Shown here: positions 26,712-35,877 of the stretch, piece by piece | How the letters are laid out: each line of letters opens with the position of its first letter | Numbering within the stretch: position 1 is the first letter of the stretch | Assembly: GCF_000577615.1 (NCBI RefSeq) | Contig: NZ_CBXX010000038.1 | Location: 1-64,000 of the forward strand | Reading direction: 5' to 3' | DNA: 64,000 nt | From: Herbaspirillum sp. RV1423 | Lineage (GTDB): Bacteria > Pseudomonadota > Gammaproteobacteria > Burkholderiales > Burkholderiaceae_D | The notes under the pieces: generated by a model | Seen by the model: the letters and a program-made list of their open reading frames with translations, nothing else | Databases searched by the model: none | What the model was told of the DNA's origin: nothing | Program-made: the position numbers and the translations under genes

Positions 26712-27341
26712 TTAGAACACCCGGAAGCCACGACCGACTACTTCATCAAATGACAAGTAGCCCCAATAGCGTGAGTCGTTGGAATATTTGGCGGTGCCGA
26801 TCATGAACAAGCTATTCGGCGGCACAATTTCCGAGCGATAGAATGACTCTTCGCTCTTCTTGTAGATCGGAGCGTCTTCAAGGCCAGAAGCTACCAATTT
26901 GCCATTGACGAAGACCTGGCCGGCAGTGATCAACAGATGATCCCCGGGAATCGCCGCGACTTTCTTTAGCACATAGGTCTGCGTGACATAGCTCAGGGCA
27001 CCCCGCGGTTTCCAAAACAGATACATGTCACGCTGAATTGCGTCAGGGCGTGAGTACAACATCATCGCCAGGTGTAGCTCAGGCAAGCAGCTTGCATCGT
27101 TTGGATTGAAGGCAAATCCGATGAATTTTTTTCCATGTCCCCAATAGATGCCCGAAAGGGCTACGATGAGCACAAAAATTGCCAGGTATGGCCGGGTAAG
27201 TTGGCGATCACCGGTATTGAAGGCGAAGCCAAAAATGCTCTTAAAAATCTTAGCTGGTGAAGTCACGACAGAAACAATCGCTTGTCGAAAAGAGAGCTGG
27301 AATTCACTTTGCATTTCCTGCCTCAGCTTTCTTTTTGGCAT
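26712..27341 (-). CDS. S26-family signal peptidase, conjugative (TraF-RP4/TrhF type), 209 aa
   Basis: Membrane-anchored serine peptidase that matures pilin. A transmembrane segment (residues ~48-64) is followed by the S26 core: KKVAAIPGDHL carries the lysine region, and GTAKYSNDSRYWGYL matches the box E S-x-D-S-R-Y-W-G. The serine nucleophile would lie near MMLYSRPDA. F itself lacks this enzyme and uses LepB; R27-type systems have TrhF. The start overlaps the end of the trbI-like gene, so an internal ATG at 27314 is also possible. Confidence 0.8.
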   Translation of the reverse strand: MPKRKLRQEMQSEFQLSFRQAIVSVVTSPAKIFKSIFGFAFNTGDRQLTRPYLAIFVLIVALSGIYWGHGKKFIGFAFNPNDASCLPELHLAMMLYSRPDAIQRDMYLFWKPRGALSYVTQTYVLKKVAAIPGDHLLITAGQVFVNGKLVASGLEDAPIYKKSEESFYRSEIVPPNSLFMIGTAKYSNDSRYWGYLSFDEVVGRGFRVF

Positions 27342-27750
27342 CTACCTCGGCTTGGTCGATCGCGTCAGCCAGTTCCTTTGTTATATTGCGAGCGCCATCA
27401 GGAAGCGCCGCGACGACATAGTTATTATTTTCGTCGCGAGCTGCTTCCAATACGATGTAGCCCTGGTCTGCATACTTCTGCAACACGGAAAGAATTGGCT
27501 CAGCGACCCTGCTTTGCAGCTGCTCTCCGGTTTCGTTTGGATGAGAAAGAACAGACTGCAGAATCAAGGTGCCTCTCTCTGCAATCACGTACTTAGGCGT
27601 TGCCAGGGCATCAGCCTTAGCTTGCGGATCGAGCTTGGCCATGTGATGACCAATAAACGCACTGGCGCCACAAAAAGCGAACACTGCGAAGAGTGGAACA
27701 GGAGTGGTGATTGCAGATGCAATGCGCTTAGAAATAGGCTTTTTCATCAA
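27304..27750 (-). CDS. TrbI-like inner-membrane transfer protein (148 aa)
   Basis: N-terminal anchor (residues ~14-33) then a periplasmic domain with VIAERGTLILQSVL and a charged coiled C-terminus. Position between traC and the peptidase matches trbI/traW-leader genes of F-type systems, where TrbI affects pilus retraction. The sequence identity is not obvious by eye. It overlaps traC (23 bases) and the peptidase gene (38 bases). Confidence 0.55.
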   Translation of the reverse strand: MMKKPISKRIASAITTPVPLFAVFAFCGASAFIGHHMAKLDPQAKADALATPKYVIAERGTLILQSVLSHPNETGEQLQSRVAEPILSVLQKYADQGYIVLEAARDENNNYVVAALPDGARNITKELADAIDQAEVDAKKKAEAGNAK

Positions 27751-30328
27751 TAGCAGCTTTCAATTCGGTGTGAATTTGTTGGTCACTCAGACCGTCAGTA
27801 GTACGCAGCGTCTGGATAATTTCCTGGAGCCATTTACTGCGAGAACGCGACTTATCGCCAGTAAGTTTTTCGATGGCATCGACGGCTGTCATCCCCATCT
27901 TCATCATCCGGAAAATCTCGCTGCGCTCTTCGCCGTCTGTACTGAATAGGACACGAGTAAAGGGATCGACGTAGAGCCGGCAACGCTCATATGTTTGCTC
28001 ACCGCAGATGAGGAGGCCCGAGTACACGCCTTTGACGGTTTTAACGTCCTTGATGGAACGATTAAAAAAGCCGTCATCGGCAAAGCTACTGAGGACTTTT
28101 TCAGCGATGATCTTGTCAACTTCTTCTTTTTCTTGTCGCAGGATGACTTTCCAAGACGACTGACTAAGAATGATGTCGCCGGTAGCGAAGCCCTTAAGGT
28201 CGCGTGGAGACTGTGTAAGCACCCAAATGGAACCCTCGTCTTTCCGCGCCTTGCGGTAAATTTGCTGAACCACCCAAGCTGCACCTGGATCTCTCAGGAG
28301 ATCCATCACTTCATCTAACAGAATAAGTTTGCGGCCGGGACGCTTTTTAACCACTTCCAGCAGCATGTTCATGACGAGAAAGAGGACGCATTGCTTCAGA
28401 TGGTCGTCGCCGTCAAGGCCAGACATTTCATAGACGACAAAGAGTTTTTGGGGATCAAGCGTGCCTGTGCCGTTGAAGAAGCGGCCGCGTGCAGGCGATT
28501 CGAGGAAGTTTTTGAGCCGCGGAATCAGGTTTGTGGCAGCAACGACCACTTCGCTCTTCATTTGGTCCTGTGCGCTGTTGTTCTTGATGCTCTCCAGGCA
28601 GTCCAGGACGGTGTTGTAATCGGCTTTGTTTTGTCTCTTCAGCCAAGCAGCTGCAACAGCCTCGCTCATAGCGATACGAGCTCCAGATTCAATCTCTTCT
28701 TCGAAAAACGACATTTTGAGGCCGATGGCGGTAATCAGCTCCTTTTGCTCATCGAACGCTTCCTGGTTGAGCGGCGTAAAAGGATTGAGAGAGGGGATAT
28801 TGGAGCTGCGCAAGTTAAATTCGTTTACTTCACCATCAATAAACTCAGCCGTCTTTTTGCCAGAGTTACCGTTGTCGAAGTAATAGACCGGTGTTCCTTC
28901 GGCCACGCTGCAGACAATCATTTCTTGTGCTGCGAAGGATTTTCCTGAGCCGGAACCACCAGCGAGGACGCCGTTTTTGTTGGTGTTAGTGCGGAAAATA
29001 TCCCAAAAAAAGGACTCTCCCCGTTCGGTCATGAGTGCCATACCCGTGTGGTTGCTACGAAGATTGGCATTGCCTCGATAGTCGGAATAAATCGGCAGCA
29101 AATACGCGGCCGAGCTGGCCGGCATGATTGCCTCGCTCACCAGTTTTTTGGCGATAAGAGGCGAAAAATTCATGGGAAGAGTTTGAACAAAACGTTGGCC
29201 GATCAGCCAACGAACCGGACGCGCATCAAACTGAAGATAGTTCATCGTATTCATCAGTGTGGTGCGGGTCTCAATCATTTCCTGTTTGGTCTTGCCAAAG
29301 GCAAAAGCAACCAGGCTTGAGTATGTGTACTTGTTCTGACCGTCGCTGCAAGCTTTCTGCAGATACGCGAGATCATTGACCACTTGCTGGCTGTCTTCAG
29401 ATCCGAGTGCAAATGGCGCTTTGCCGCCGTTCTTTGATCTGGAATTCAGCGCACGCTCAACACGTGTTGATTCCTGGCTTTGGTTTGCAACGCGAACGGT
29501 AGTGCTGAGAATATATGGCGTCTTGGGGCGGATTCCACCTCCGCCCTCTGCAATCTTACCGTCCAAGAGCGGTGCGCCGATGACCAGGTTCATTAAAGCA
29601 TTGGTCGGCTTTCTTGGCAGTCGTTTAGGGACAACGGCGCCGCAGTACACATCGTTAATCAAGGCGTATTCGCGATGAGTAAAATCAAATTCGTCGTCGC
29701 CGCCGAAGATCTGATTCCGCAGAGGCAACAACGGATCGAGTTCGACAGAAGGGCGAGGCTTATAGATATTGGCTAACTGGCGATAGATCGCTGCCAAGAG
29801 TTCAGGTGACACCGGACGCGCATCAAGGAAACCGCAAGAACGGAGTCCGGCAACAAACTCATTCTGAGCTGTCATTTCATCCTCCAGCACTTCGTCTGAA
29901 GCTTTTTTTACTGGCGTCTGAAAGGTAATCAACAAGGTTTTGTTGTTGATTGCAGGAATGCCTTCCAAACAATCTGGCGTCAACGCTTTGTGCATCAAGT
30001 GTGCTTGACGTTGTACCAGCTCAGTAATCATTTCACCGCCATGTACTTTCCCCTGCGCGAAAATATGGGGAGTGTCATAGTCGGGATAGGAAACCAACGT
30101 GAACTGAACCAAGGAGTTGTCCTTGGCCATCTTGAACACGTTTTTAACAAGTGTTGGGACTTCGGAGCCGCCACCAGACAGCGGGCTCATCTCATAAGTC
30201 CTGCCAATGAATTGAGGCGACTTTTCAGGAGTCGCCATCATCAGGTTGGTGTCCGCGACGTAGGACTCCAGATTGACAAAGTTGCTGGCGAGTTTGAACC
30301 GTTGATTGAGTGGATTGCGAAGCTGCAT
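27728..30328 (-). CDS. traC: TraC, F-type pilus assembly ATPase (866 aa)
   Basis: VirB4-type ATPase powering pilin assembly, membrane-associated on the cytoplasmic side. Walker A GGSGSGKS lies at about residue 457 and Walker B RKLILLDEVMDLL at about 665, followed by TQSPRDLKGF. I prefer the ATG at 30328 (MQLRNPLNQRF) over the upstream TTG at 30391 because the latter would make a palindromic hairpin coding. Usual size for the family (about 875). Confidence 0.9.
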   Translation of the reverse strand: MQLRNPLNQRFKLASNFVNLESYVADTNLMMATPEKSPQFIGRTYEMSPLSGGGSEVPTLVKNVFKMAKDNSLVQFTLVSYPDYDTPHIFAQGKVHGGEMITELVQRQAHLMHKALTPDCLEGIPAINNKTLLITFQTPVKKASDEVLEDEMTAQNEFVAGLRSCGFLDARPVSPELLAAIYRQLANIYKPRPSVELDPLLPLRNQIFGGDDEFDFTHREYALINDVYCGAVVPKRLPRKPTNALMNLVIGAPLLDGKIAEGGGGIRPKTPYILSTTVRVANQSQESTRVERALNSRSKNGGKAPFALGSEDSQQVVNDLAYLQKACSDGQNKYTYSSLVAFAFGKTKQEMIETRTTLMNTMNYLQFDARPVRWLIGQRFVQTLPMNFSPLIAKKLVSEAIMPASSAAYLLPIYSDYRGNANLRSNHTGMALMTERGESFFWDIFRTNTNKNGVLAGGSGSGKSFAAQEMIVCSVAEGTPVYYFDNGNSGKKTAEFIDGEVNEFNLRSSNIPSLNPFTPLNQEAFDEQKELITAIGLKMSFFEEEIESGARIAMSEAVAAAWLKRQNKADYNTVLDCLESIKNNSAQDQMKSEVVVAATNLIPRLKNFLESPARGRFFNGTGTLDPQKLFVVYEMSGLDGDDHLKQCVLFLVMNMLLEVVKKRPGRKLILLDEVMDLLRDPGAAWVVQQIYRKARKDEGSIWVLTQSPRDLKGFATGDIILSQSSWKVILRQEKEEVDKIIAEKVLSSFADDGFFNRSIKDVKTVKGVYSGLLICGEQTYERCRLYVDPFTRVLFSTDGEERSEIFRMMKMGMTAVDAIEKLTGDKSRSRSKWLQEIIQTLRTTDGLSDQQIHTELKAAIDEKAYF

Positions 30329-30356
30329 GGTGTTTGACGGGCCGGTAAATGAATAG

Positions 30357-30378
30357 ACCTGCCGGCATGCCGGCAGGT
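30357..30378. repeat. Perfect 22-bp palindrome between pilin and traC genes
   Basis: Centre GCCGGCATGCCGGC, extending to 22 bases with no mismatch. It lies 10 bases after the pilin stop and before the traC start. No T-run follows, so it may stabilise the pilin mRNA or attenuate downstream expression rather than terminate fully. Confidence 0.65.
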
Positions 30379-30387
30379 CCAGGTGGA

Positions 30388-30765
30388 TCAATAAAGGACA
30401 GGAACGATAGCGGCTTTGATCATTTGCATCTGAGCAGGATCAGGCATAGCAGTCGCCAGATCGACCACAAAATCCGGACCGATCAGGGCAACGGCCAAAA
30501 TGCCGATAACAAAGCTGATCGACTTATAACCGCCGCCATGTGCCAATTGCCAGACGCAAGCAATCAGCACGATCAGCAGCAGCACGATCACCCATGTGGA
30601 GGTCAGGATTCCGCGCAGCTGAGTTACCATCGTGTCCCAGTTACTGGCAGTCAATGCGCCGCCGTTCATGGCTGCCGCGCACAGCAGAATTGCCACAGGA
30701 GCGGCGAACAACATCAGACCAGACAACATGTTGCCGGCCGGTTGGGTTGCAAGGATCTTCTTCAT
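30388..30765 (-). CDS. traA: TraA-like conjugative pilin precursor (125 aa)
   Basis: Long N-terminal leader, with a hydrophobic segment (LSGLMLFAAPVAILLCAAAMNGGAL), followed by the two helices of an F-type pilin (WVIVLLLIVLIACVWQLAHGGGY and ISFVIGILAVALIGPDFVVDL). The start at 30765 has GAAAGG upstream; a longer open frame reaching 31167 overlaps traV and is rejected. Length matches TraA (121 aa in F). Processed probably by the S26 peptidase encoded nearby. In F the pilin gene lies before traL; here it lies between traV and traC. Confidence 0.75.
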   Translation of the reverse strand: MKKILATQPAGNMLSGLMLFAAPVAILLCAAAMNGGALTASNWDTMVTQLRGILTSTWVIVLLLIVLIACVWQLAHGGGYKSISFVIGILAVALIGPDFVVDLATAMPDPAQMQMIKAAIVPVLY

Positions 30766-30790
30766 GGTGTTACGACCTTTCGATTTATGA

Positions 30791-31462
30791 TTACTCGGGC
30801 ATTGATGCGCCACTTGCCGGGGGCTGCATTCCGTTTTCGTCATCACCTGCCGGCGGTTGACTGAAAGAGGTATTCCCTTGACGCGCGTTCGGCGCCAAGG
30901 GAGGAGAGGATTCGGCACCAGCCGAATTAGCGTTGTTTGTTGAGCGATGTGGATACACTGAGCCGCTGGCGTAACCACCATTGTTTCTGATCGACTCAGA
31001 GCCGCTCCACTTCGACGCCTGAACTTCTTTGTAAGCGATGAAGTCGCCGATATATGCGTCGTCTTCGTCCACGTAGTGTTTGATCCAGGTGCGCAGGATG
31101 ACGGGCGTATTGCGAACTGGGCGACCGTTAAGCGCATCGATGTCTGACACGGAGTCAGAACGATCAATCATGTTATGGGGTAGGAAGCCCGCTATTGGAA
31201 CCGCCTTCCCCCTTTTGCTATCGATATCGTCGTCAGGGGCGATACCAGCAGCCTTGTCGGCATCGCTCATACGGAATTCCTTATCGAACCGGCTTTCAGG
31301 CAAATTGCCGTTCGTGCTCTTTTCGAGCGACTTGAACGATCGGCAGTATTCCGAAGGGTTCGATTTGCGATTGCAGTTAAAGGTGTTTTCGCCGACTGGG
31401 GCGAAGGAGCAGCCAGCGATTAAGCTGGCTGTCAATATGAGAAAAAGTGAGGTAATTTTCAT
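30791..31462 (-). CDS. traV: TraV, outer-membrane core-complex lipoprotein (223 aa)
   Basis: Lipoprotein signal peptide with lipobox L-I-A-G-C (cysteine 18) and two further cysteines (FNCNRKSNPSEYC). This is the TraV pattern of the F-type outer-membrane ring with TraK and TraB. The tail is Ser/Pro-rich. Followed by the pilin gene after 25 bases. Length is larger than F TraV (171). Confidence 0.85.
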   Translation of the reverse strand: MKITSLFLILTASLIAGCSFAPVGENTFNCNRKSNPSEYCRSFKSLEKSTNGNLPESRFDKEFRMSDADKAAGIAPDDDIDSKRGKAVPIAGFLPHNMIDRSDSVSDIDALNGRPVRNTPVILRTWIKHYVDEDDAYIGDFIAYKEVQASKWSGSESIRNNGGYASGSVYPHRSTNNANSAGAESSPPLAPNARQGNTSFSQPPAGDDENGMQPPASGASMPE

Positions 31463-31468
31463 GTTGGA

Positions 31469-32854
31469 TCAGCGGCCTTTAGAGGGAACGTCAAGGGTTT
31501 CTTTCAGAATCCAGGTGATTCGGGTGTTTGCATCAACCTCAATCACAGGGAACATTTCCTTCGCATAATCGAGGTAAAACTTGGAAAGCATCGCTGACGA
31601 GCTATTGACGCCACCGTAAATACCTTGTTGGGCAACGAGACTCGGATTCGCGTACTGAATGCCCTGCTGGCCAGAGGTCGCATTAGAGTTGTAGCCGTTG
31701 ATCCCCTGGGGACTAAATGCTTGTCCGATACCTGATGCGACGCCGGCAAGCGCGGCTTTGGCGAGGATAGAACCTTGCTTAGTCACGACTCGACCGGAAA
31801 TACCTTCATTGCCATCAAGATCGACGCCATATGCCTTAATTTTGCTTTCGAAGATTTCTCCTGTTGCCGAAATGCAGGTCAGTTTGTCGGCGATCACCTT
31901 AGCTTTTTCAGTTGAGAGAACGGCGACACCGGAACCGCTGATAAAGCAATCGTTCAGCAACGAAACTTTGAATCGATTCGGCAAAATTGCTTCGCCCTTC
32001 ACTCGCGTAACGAACGGTGCACCAACGTTGTTGGCAGACGTAACCGAACCTGCCGGCATCGATCCAGAAGCATTGGAGCGTGCATTGATACCGGTCAGCA
32101 TCACGGACTCGATACCTGAATTCGTAGGAAGTGAAACTGTTTGGAAGCTCTTCTTCGCCGTACCCTTATCCGACGTCTGCTCGTTTCCCCAGCTTTTCAT
32201 TTCTCGTGAGGAAGAACCAGGCGCCACAACAGGTGCATTGCCGATCCCCTGGTTGAAGTCCACAGGTGCTGGATCTGCAGACTTATCCGAGCGGTTGACC
32301 CCAGGAAGATTTTGGTTGAGGCCAAAGCCTGTCGTAGAAGAAGAATCAGGGGCAGTTCCAGCATTTGCATTAGCCGGGGATGACTGGTCCTTGGAGGCCG
32401 AACGGTCGCTGTTACGGTTCTGTGTTTCCAGTTTGTTGAGACGGTCCAGGACGAGTTTGAATTGACCGGTCTGATCATTGGACAGCTGCGTGGCCTTCTT
32501 TGCTTCAGCTACTGCCATGTCAAGCTGCGACTTCAGTGTTTCAAGCCCCTGATTGCGATACGAATAGGGCAGAACGTTGCTGCCCCGGACAGTATTCGCT
32601 GGATCAGCTGGGGAGCCTGCACCACCGCCACTGTTAGCCTGCGAAGAACCGTTGCTCCCCGAATGTCCTTTTTCATTCTTTTTTTCCTGCAGTTCCGCAA
32701 GGTGCTTTTCGATTTCCGCGTGCTGTTGAGCGCGAACATAGATGAGCACTGGTGAGCAAATAAGAATGGAATAGATAATCCACCTGAAGTGGCTATCCAT
32801 TTCAACCCATTCTGTCTTCTTTTTTGCGATCCATTCGTTGAGATTGAAGCTCAT
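31469..32854 (-). CDS. traB: TraB, VirB10-like core-complex protein (461 aa)
   Basis: Spans inner membrane (one helix, about residues 25-41) and periplasm. A coiled/Ser-Asn-rich linker (residues ~60-220) precedes a beta-barrel domain with LPNRFKVSLLNDCFISGSGVAVLSTEKA. F TraB is 475 aa. It forms the scaffold with TraK and TraV. It lies 2 bases from traK and 6 from traV. Confidence 0.9.
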   Translation of the reverse strand: MSFNLNEWIAKKKTEWVEMDSHFRWIIYSILICSPVLIYVRAQQHAEIEKHLAELQEKKNEKGHSGSNGSSQANSGGGAGSPADPANTVRGSNVLPYSYRNQGLETLKSQLDMAVAEAKKATQLSNDQTGQFKLVLDRLNKLETQNRNSDRSASKDQSSPANANAGTAPDSSSTTGFGLNQNLPGVNRSDKSADPAPVDFNQGIGNAPVVAPGSSSREMKSWGNEQTSDKGTAKKSFQTVSLPTNSGIESVMLTGINARSNASGSMPAGSVTSANNVGAPFVTRVKGEAILPNRFKVSLLNDCFISGSGVAVLSTEKAKVIADKLTCISATGEIFESKIKAYGVDLDGNEGISGRVVTKQGSILAKAALAGVASGIGQAFSPQGINGYNSNATSGQQGIQYANPSLVAQQGIYGGVNSSSAMLSKFYLDYAKEMFPVIEVDANTRITWILKETLDVPSKGR

Positions 32855-32856
32855 GC

Positions 32857-33870
32857 TTAGCGTCCCTTCTTTGCTTCAACAATCACCTTCACATGCTCTT
32901 TTGCATTGAGAAGTGGTTTCGGGAAAATTGAAACGGCAGTAACGGTCGGGCCGTCGAATTCAGTTTCAGTCAGCATCGCTTTAGCTGGGCCTGGGTTGGC
33001 AACGTCGTAGACGTAGATATCGGTATCTGCAGAGGAATAGAGGCGGCTCGTAGTGATGACCAGGCCGTTCCGCACAATAGGAGGAATATTCGGCTGGATC
33101 TCTGAATAGCCATCTGGGGCATTGCCGAAAGCAACGACCTCGGCATGACGCTGAACTTGTGCGACATAGCTATCGGACTTAGGTGCGTTCCCTTTGCTTA
33201 CACCGGAATCGCGGAGAATGATGTTCTGGCCATTGATGCCCTTTTTAGGGCTAAGGATCAGACCCTTAACTTTTCGTGTGGTTTGATCTTTCAGCCATAT
33301 CTGAACATCACCGGTAACACCTTCTGCAATCGAAAAGAAAATATTGTTATCGTCTTTGTCGATGGGAAGAGGCTTGATTTCATTCGTGGACTTCAGAATT
33401 GGGTTGAGCCAAGGCGTCTGGATGTGGTTGGAGCTGTCCATCGAGACGATAACAGTGGCGGAACCCGTGTCGTTCACTGTGACGACCTGAGTACGGGTGA
33501 AATCAATTGCTTGGGTGCTCTCACCCGCAATATTCATCACACCAGGAAGCTTGATTTCTTCCGGCTTGGTGTCTTTAACTGCAGCATCAGGATGAACCTG
33601 GTTGCGGTCATCGCTCTTATTTTTGATTGCCCCTGGATCTTGCTGACTTGCAGCTTCGGCCCGCTTTGATTTCTTCTCCTTCTTCTTTGCCGAGGAGTTG
33701 CGCACAGTGCTTTCGTCAACGCTGCTAGTAGCGAAGCCAGCTGAACTTGGCTGATTAGCAGAGGTCGCACCTGGCTGGGTGAAAGTGAACGACGCAGCTT
33801 CGACATGGAAACCAACTGACGCCAAAAGCGCCGAAAGGAATAGTGCCGCGATAGAGAAATATTTTTTCAT
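32857..33870 (-). CDS. traK: TraK, VirB9-like secretin-type core protein (337 aa)
   Basis: Signal peptide (FSIAALFLSALLASVGFHVEA) then a Lys/Ser-rich insert (about residues 50-110) and the conserved beta-rich TraK domain (TVNDTGSATVIVSMDSSNH). The insert makes it longer than F TraK (242). ATG overlaps the traE stop (TAATG), hence the choice of 33870. Confidence 0.85.
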   Translation of the reverse strand: MKKYFSIAALFLSALLASVGFHVEAASFTFTQPGATSANQPSSAGFATSSVDESTVRNSSAKKKEKKSKRAEAASQQDPGAIKNKSDDRNQVHPDAAVKDTKPEEIKLPGVMNIAGESTQAIDFTRTQVVTVNDTGSATVIVSMDSSNHIQTPWLNPILKSTNEIKPLPIDKDDNNIFFSIAEGVTGDVQIWLKDQTTRKVKGLILSPKKGINGQNIILRDSGVSKGNAPKSDSYVAQVQRHAEVVAFGNAPDGYSEIQPNIPPIVRNGLVITTSRLYSSADTDIYVYDVANPGPAKAMLTETEFDGPTVTAVSIFPKPLLNAKEHVKVIVEAKKGR

Positions 33871-34478
33871 TATTTGACCACCTTCGTATTCGTTTTTTGC
33901 CATTCGCTGTTGTGTGGCTTATCGCCGTCATAGGAAATCACGTCGTTGATCACCGGTCGATAGTTCTCGTAACTCAAGCTGTATTCGAAGACATACGGCT
34001 TGCCGGTATCCTTCGCTGCATTGACCGTATGCACTTCACCGACCACGAAAAACCGATTCAGGCTCGGGTCATACATAGTTCCTTTGGTCAGTACCCAGTA
34101 GTAAGAGCCCAGCTCACGTTCTGCTTCCATTTGCTTGACGCGGATATCGATCTCGGCAGAAATCTTGGTATACGAGTCAGGTGCAAGAAACGCTTTAATG
34201 AAACGTTTCTGAGCTTCAGCATTGCTTGGATTAATCGATGCAATCGCCGCAGTCACTGCCTGCACTACCGCAAACTGAGCGGCACGATCCGCGGTATCGC
34301 TGGAGATTGTTGCGCCGTCAGGCATGCCGGGAACCTGAGTCTGGATAATCTTTTTTTGGGTCACCAAGCCGAAAACTGCCATCAATAGGGCAATGGCCAG
34401 GACGACGTTGGCAAGGACTGACCGGCGGAGGTCGGTGCGCGTTTCTTCAAGCGATTTCGTGCGGATTCCGTGTTCCAT
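33870..34478 (-). CDS. traE: TraE, VirB5/VirB8-like inner-membrane protein (202 aa)
   Basis: N-terminal cytoplasmic segment, one membrane helix (LANVVLAIALLMAVFGLV), and a periplasmic VirB8-like domain. The start at 34478 (MEHGIRTKSLEE) suits the F TraE size (188). It overlaps the end of traL by 32 bases. Required for pilus assembly. Confidence 0.85.
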   Translation of the reverse strand: MEHGIRTKSLEETRTDLRRSVLANVVLAIALLMAVFGLVTQKKIIQTQVPGMPDGATISSDTADRAAQFAVVQAVTAAIASINPSNAEAQKRFIKAFLAPDSYTKISAEIDIRVKQMEAERELGSYYWVLTKGTMYDPSLNRFFVVGEVHTVNAAKDTGKPYVFEYSLSYENYRPVINDVISYDGDKPHNSEWQKTNTKVVK

Positions 34479-34833
34479 GATTTTCCGATTCGATTTGGTC
34501 TTTGAGATGATTGGAATGACCCGGTGCTGAAATAACAGAATCACCGAGGAATATTTGCTTTTGATCATCAAAAGCCGGTGAGATAGAAGTCAGGCCGAGG
34601 CGATATGCGATGGCAGTCCAAAAGTCGTCGCTTTCGTTTTTCATCCACTGCAAATACTGCTTAACGACGAAAAACGTACCGACAGGAATGGCGAAGTACC
34701 AGACCCACCAATAGAGCTTCCCGAGAGGTAACGCGACAAATAATGAAGCAATGACGGGCCAGCCTTGCGACAGTTCAACACCGAGAAAAGCAACGCCGGC
34801 CTTGCCGTATTGAGGGATCTGGTTTTCTTCCAT
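34447..34833 (-). CDS. traL: TraL, F-type pilus assembly protein (128 aa)
   Basis: Small inner-membrane protein with two hydrophobic segments (VIASLFVALPLGKLYWWVWYFAIPVGTFFVV). The usual family features are present, with a 30-residue extra tail. Position before traE is as in F. Confidence 0.8.
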   Translation of the reverse strand: MEENQIPQYGKAGVAFLGVELSQGWPVIASLFVALPLGKLYWWVWYFAIPVGTFFVVKQYLQWMKNESDDFWTAIAYRLGLTSISPAFDDQKQIFLGDSVISAPGHSNHLKDQIESENHGTRNPHEIA

Positions 34834-34837
34834 TGAT

Positions 34838-35293
34838 CTACTCTCCGGGTTCAGTTATGCAGGTCAGATGCTCTTTCCAGTCGGCGCCATCGGCGTCAGC
34901 CAGTTCCGGCACGCAGACCTGATTGCCTACTAAAACGACCTTTGGCCAGTCGAAATGCTGTGTTTTAGCCACATGCTTTTTCCGGCTGACGATGACCTCA
35001 GCCTTGACCTGTGCAGCGAGTTTTTTGTTTTTGAATGCAAGCAAAGCTTGCTCTTCTGCCTGGCTGAAGTAGCGGTAGGATTGACGGGGAACTGGCCCCA
35101 TCAATATTGCTTGTGTAGCCGGGCGGTTGTCTTTTTGTGGTGAAGCGTAGACGTATTCGCCACCGTCAGTGAATTCGACGATGGCAGAGCCACCTAATGC
35201 TTTTTGAACACCAACAAAAGTGGTGGGCTCAGCCATCGCCAAGCTAGTGCCGATCAGACCGGCAACCAAAAGTGCAGACCATTTCAATTTCAC
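34838..35293 (-). CDS. Periplasmic hypothetical protein of the transfer cluster (151 aa)
   Basis: Signal peptide (LLVAGLIGTSLAMA), then a small domain with two cysteines near the end (CVPELAD...LTCITE). No recognised family. Between trbC and traL; a repeated operator-like element (35331-35360) lies upstream, so this gene may begin a second transcript containing traL-E-K-B-V. Confidence 0.6.
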   Translation of the reverse strand: MKLKWSALLVAGLIGTSLAMAEPTTFVGVQKALGGSAIVEFTDGGEYVYASPQKDNRPATQAILMGPVPRQSYRYFSQAEEQALLAFKNKKLAAQVKAEVIVSRKKHVAKTQHFDWPKVVLVGNQVCVPELADADGADWKEHLTCITEPGE

Positions 35294-35330
35294 TGCTCCC
35301 CAATATCAATAGGGTGTAATTATAATTATA

Positions 35331-35360
35331 ATCAGTGAAAAGATGTATTTAAATTTTAAT
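35331..35360. promoter_or_regulatory. Internal copy of a 30-bp regulatory-like repeat
   Basis: Begins ATCAGTGAAA and contains ATTTAAATTTTAA; 25 of 30 bases match 41101-41130, upstream of the whole cluster. It lies upstream (minus strand) of the 34838-35293 gene and overlaps the trbC stop. Confidence 0.6.
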
Positions 35361-35877
35361 CTTGACCCGCGAAAGTCTGATAATAAACCTGGCCTGCCCG
35401 CTTTTTGATGTCAGGAATCCTTGATTCTTGTGCAAAAAACTTCAGAGCTGTTCCCAGGCTCATTTCGCCCGATACCTTGGAGAAATCAGTCGAGCTGTTT
35501 CCGCTTCCTTTAGCGATCACGAAAGCTGGGACGGCTTTCACCTCATAACGCTTGAAAAGAATCGGATTGATCTGCCAGTTCGCGACATTGTTGTTGCAGC
35601 AAGCGCGATTGATGTCGGCAATCCGAGCCTTAGTATCTTCCAGGCCGCGTGGACCTTCATGTATAAATCCTTGCAACACCAGTCCAACGCCGGCGCGACG
35701 AGAGTCCCGAGCCAATGCAATCAAGGTCGTATCGGACAATTTCATGGACACGAAAATAAATGCCCGCATCGTGTTCGCATTTGGATCGCGGAATTTGTCA
35801 TACATCGATTCTGACATTGCTGGTGCTGTGGCTAACGCAGCCAAGAGTGTAATAAGTGTTTTCTTTATCATTTTCAT
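35356..35877 (-). CDS. trbC: TrbC, F-type pilin assembly protein (173 aa)
   Basis: Signal peptide (LITLLAALATAPAMS) and the TrbC_Ftype domain (FIFVSMKLSDTTLIALARDSR, KRYEVKAVPAFVI). The start is set at 35877 because ATGA overlaps the traU stop; the longer open frame upstream overlaps traU. Interacts with TraW and TraU. Confidence 0.85.
   Translation of the reverse strand: MKMIKKTLITLLAALATAPAMSESMYDKFRDPNANTMRAFIFVSMKLSDTTLIALARDSRRAGVGLVLQGFIHEGPRGLEDTKARIADINRACCNNNVANWQINPILFKRYEVKAVPAFVIAKGSGNSSTDFSKVSGEMSLGTALKFFAQESRIPDIKKRAGQVYYQTFAGQD

Noticed and set aside
30388..31167. 259-codon version of the pilin gene
   Set aside because: The extra N-terminal half overlaps traV out of frame and has no pilin features; the start at 30765 has a ribosome-binding site and the family length.
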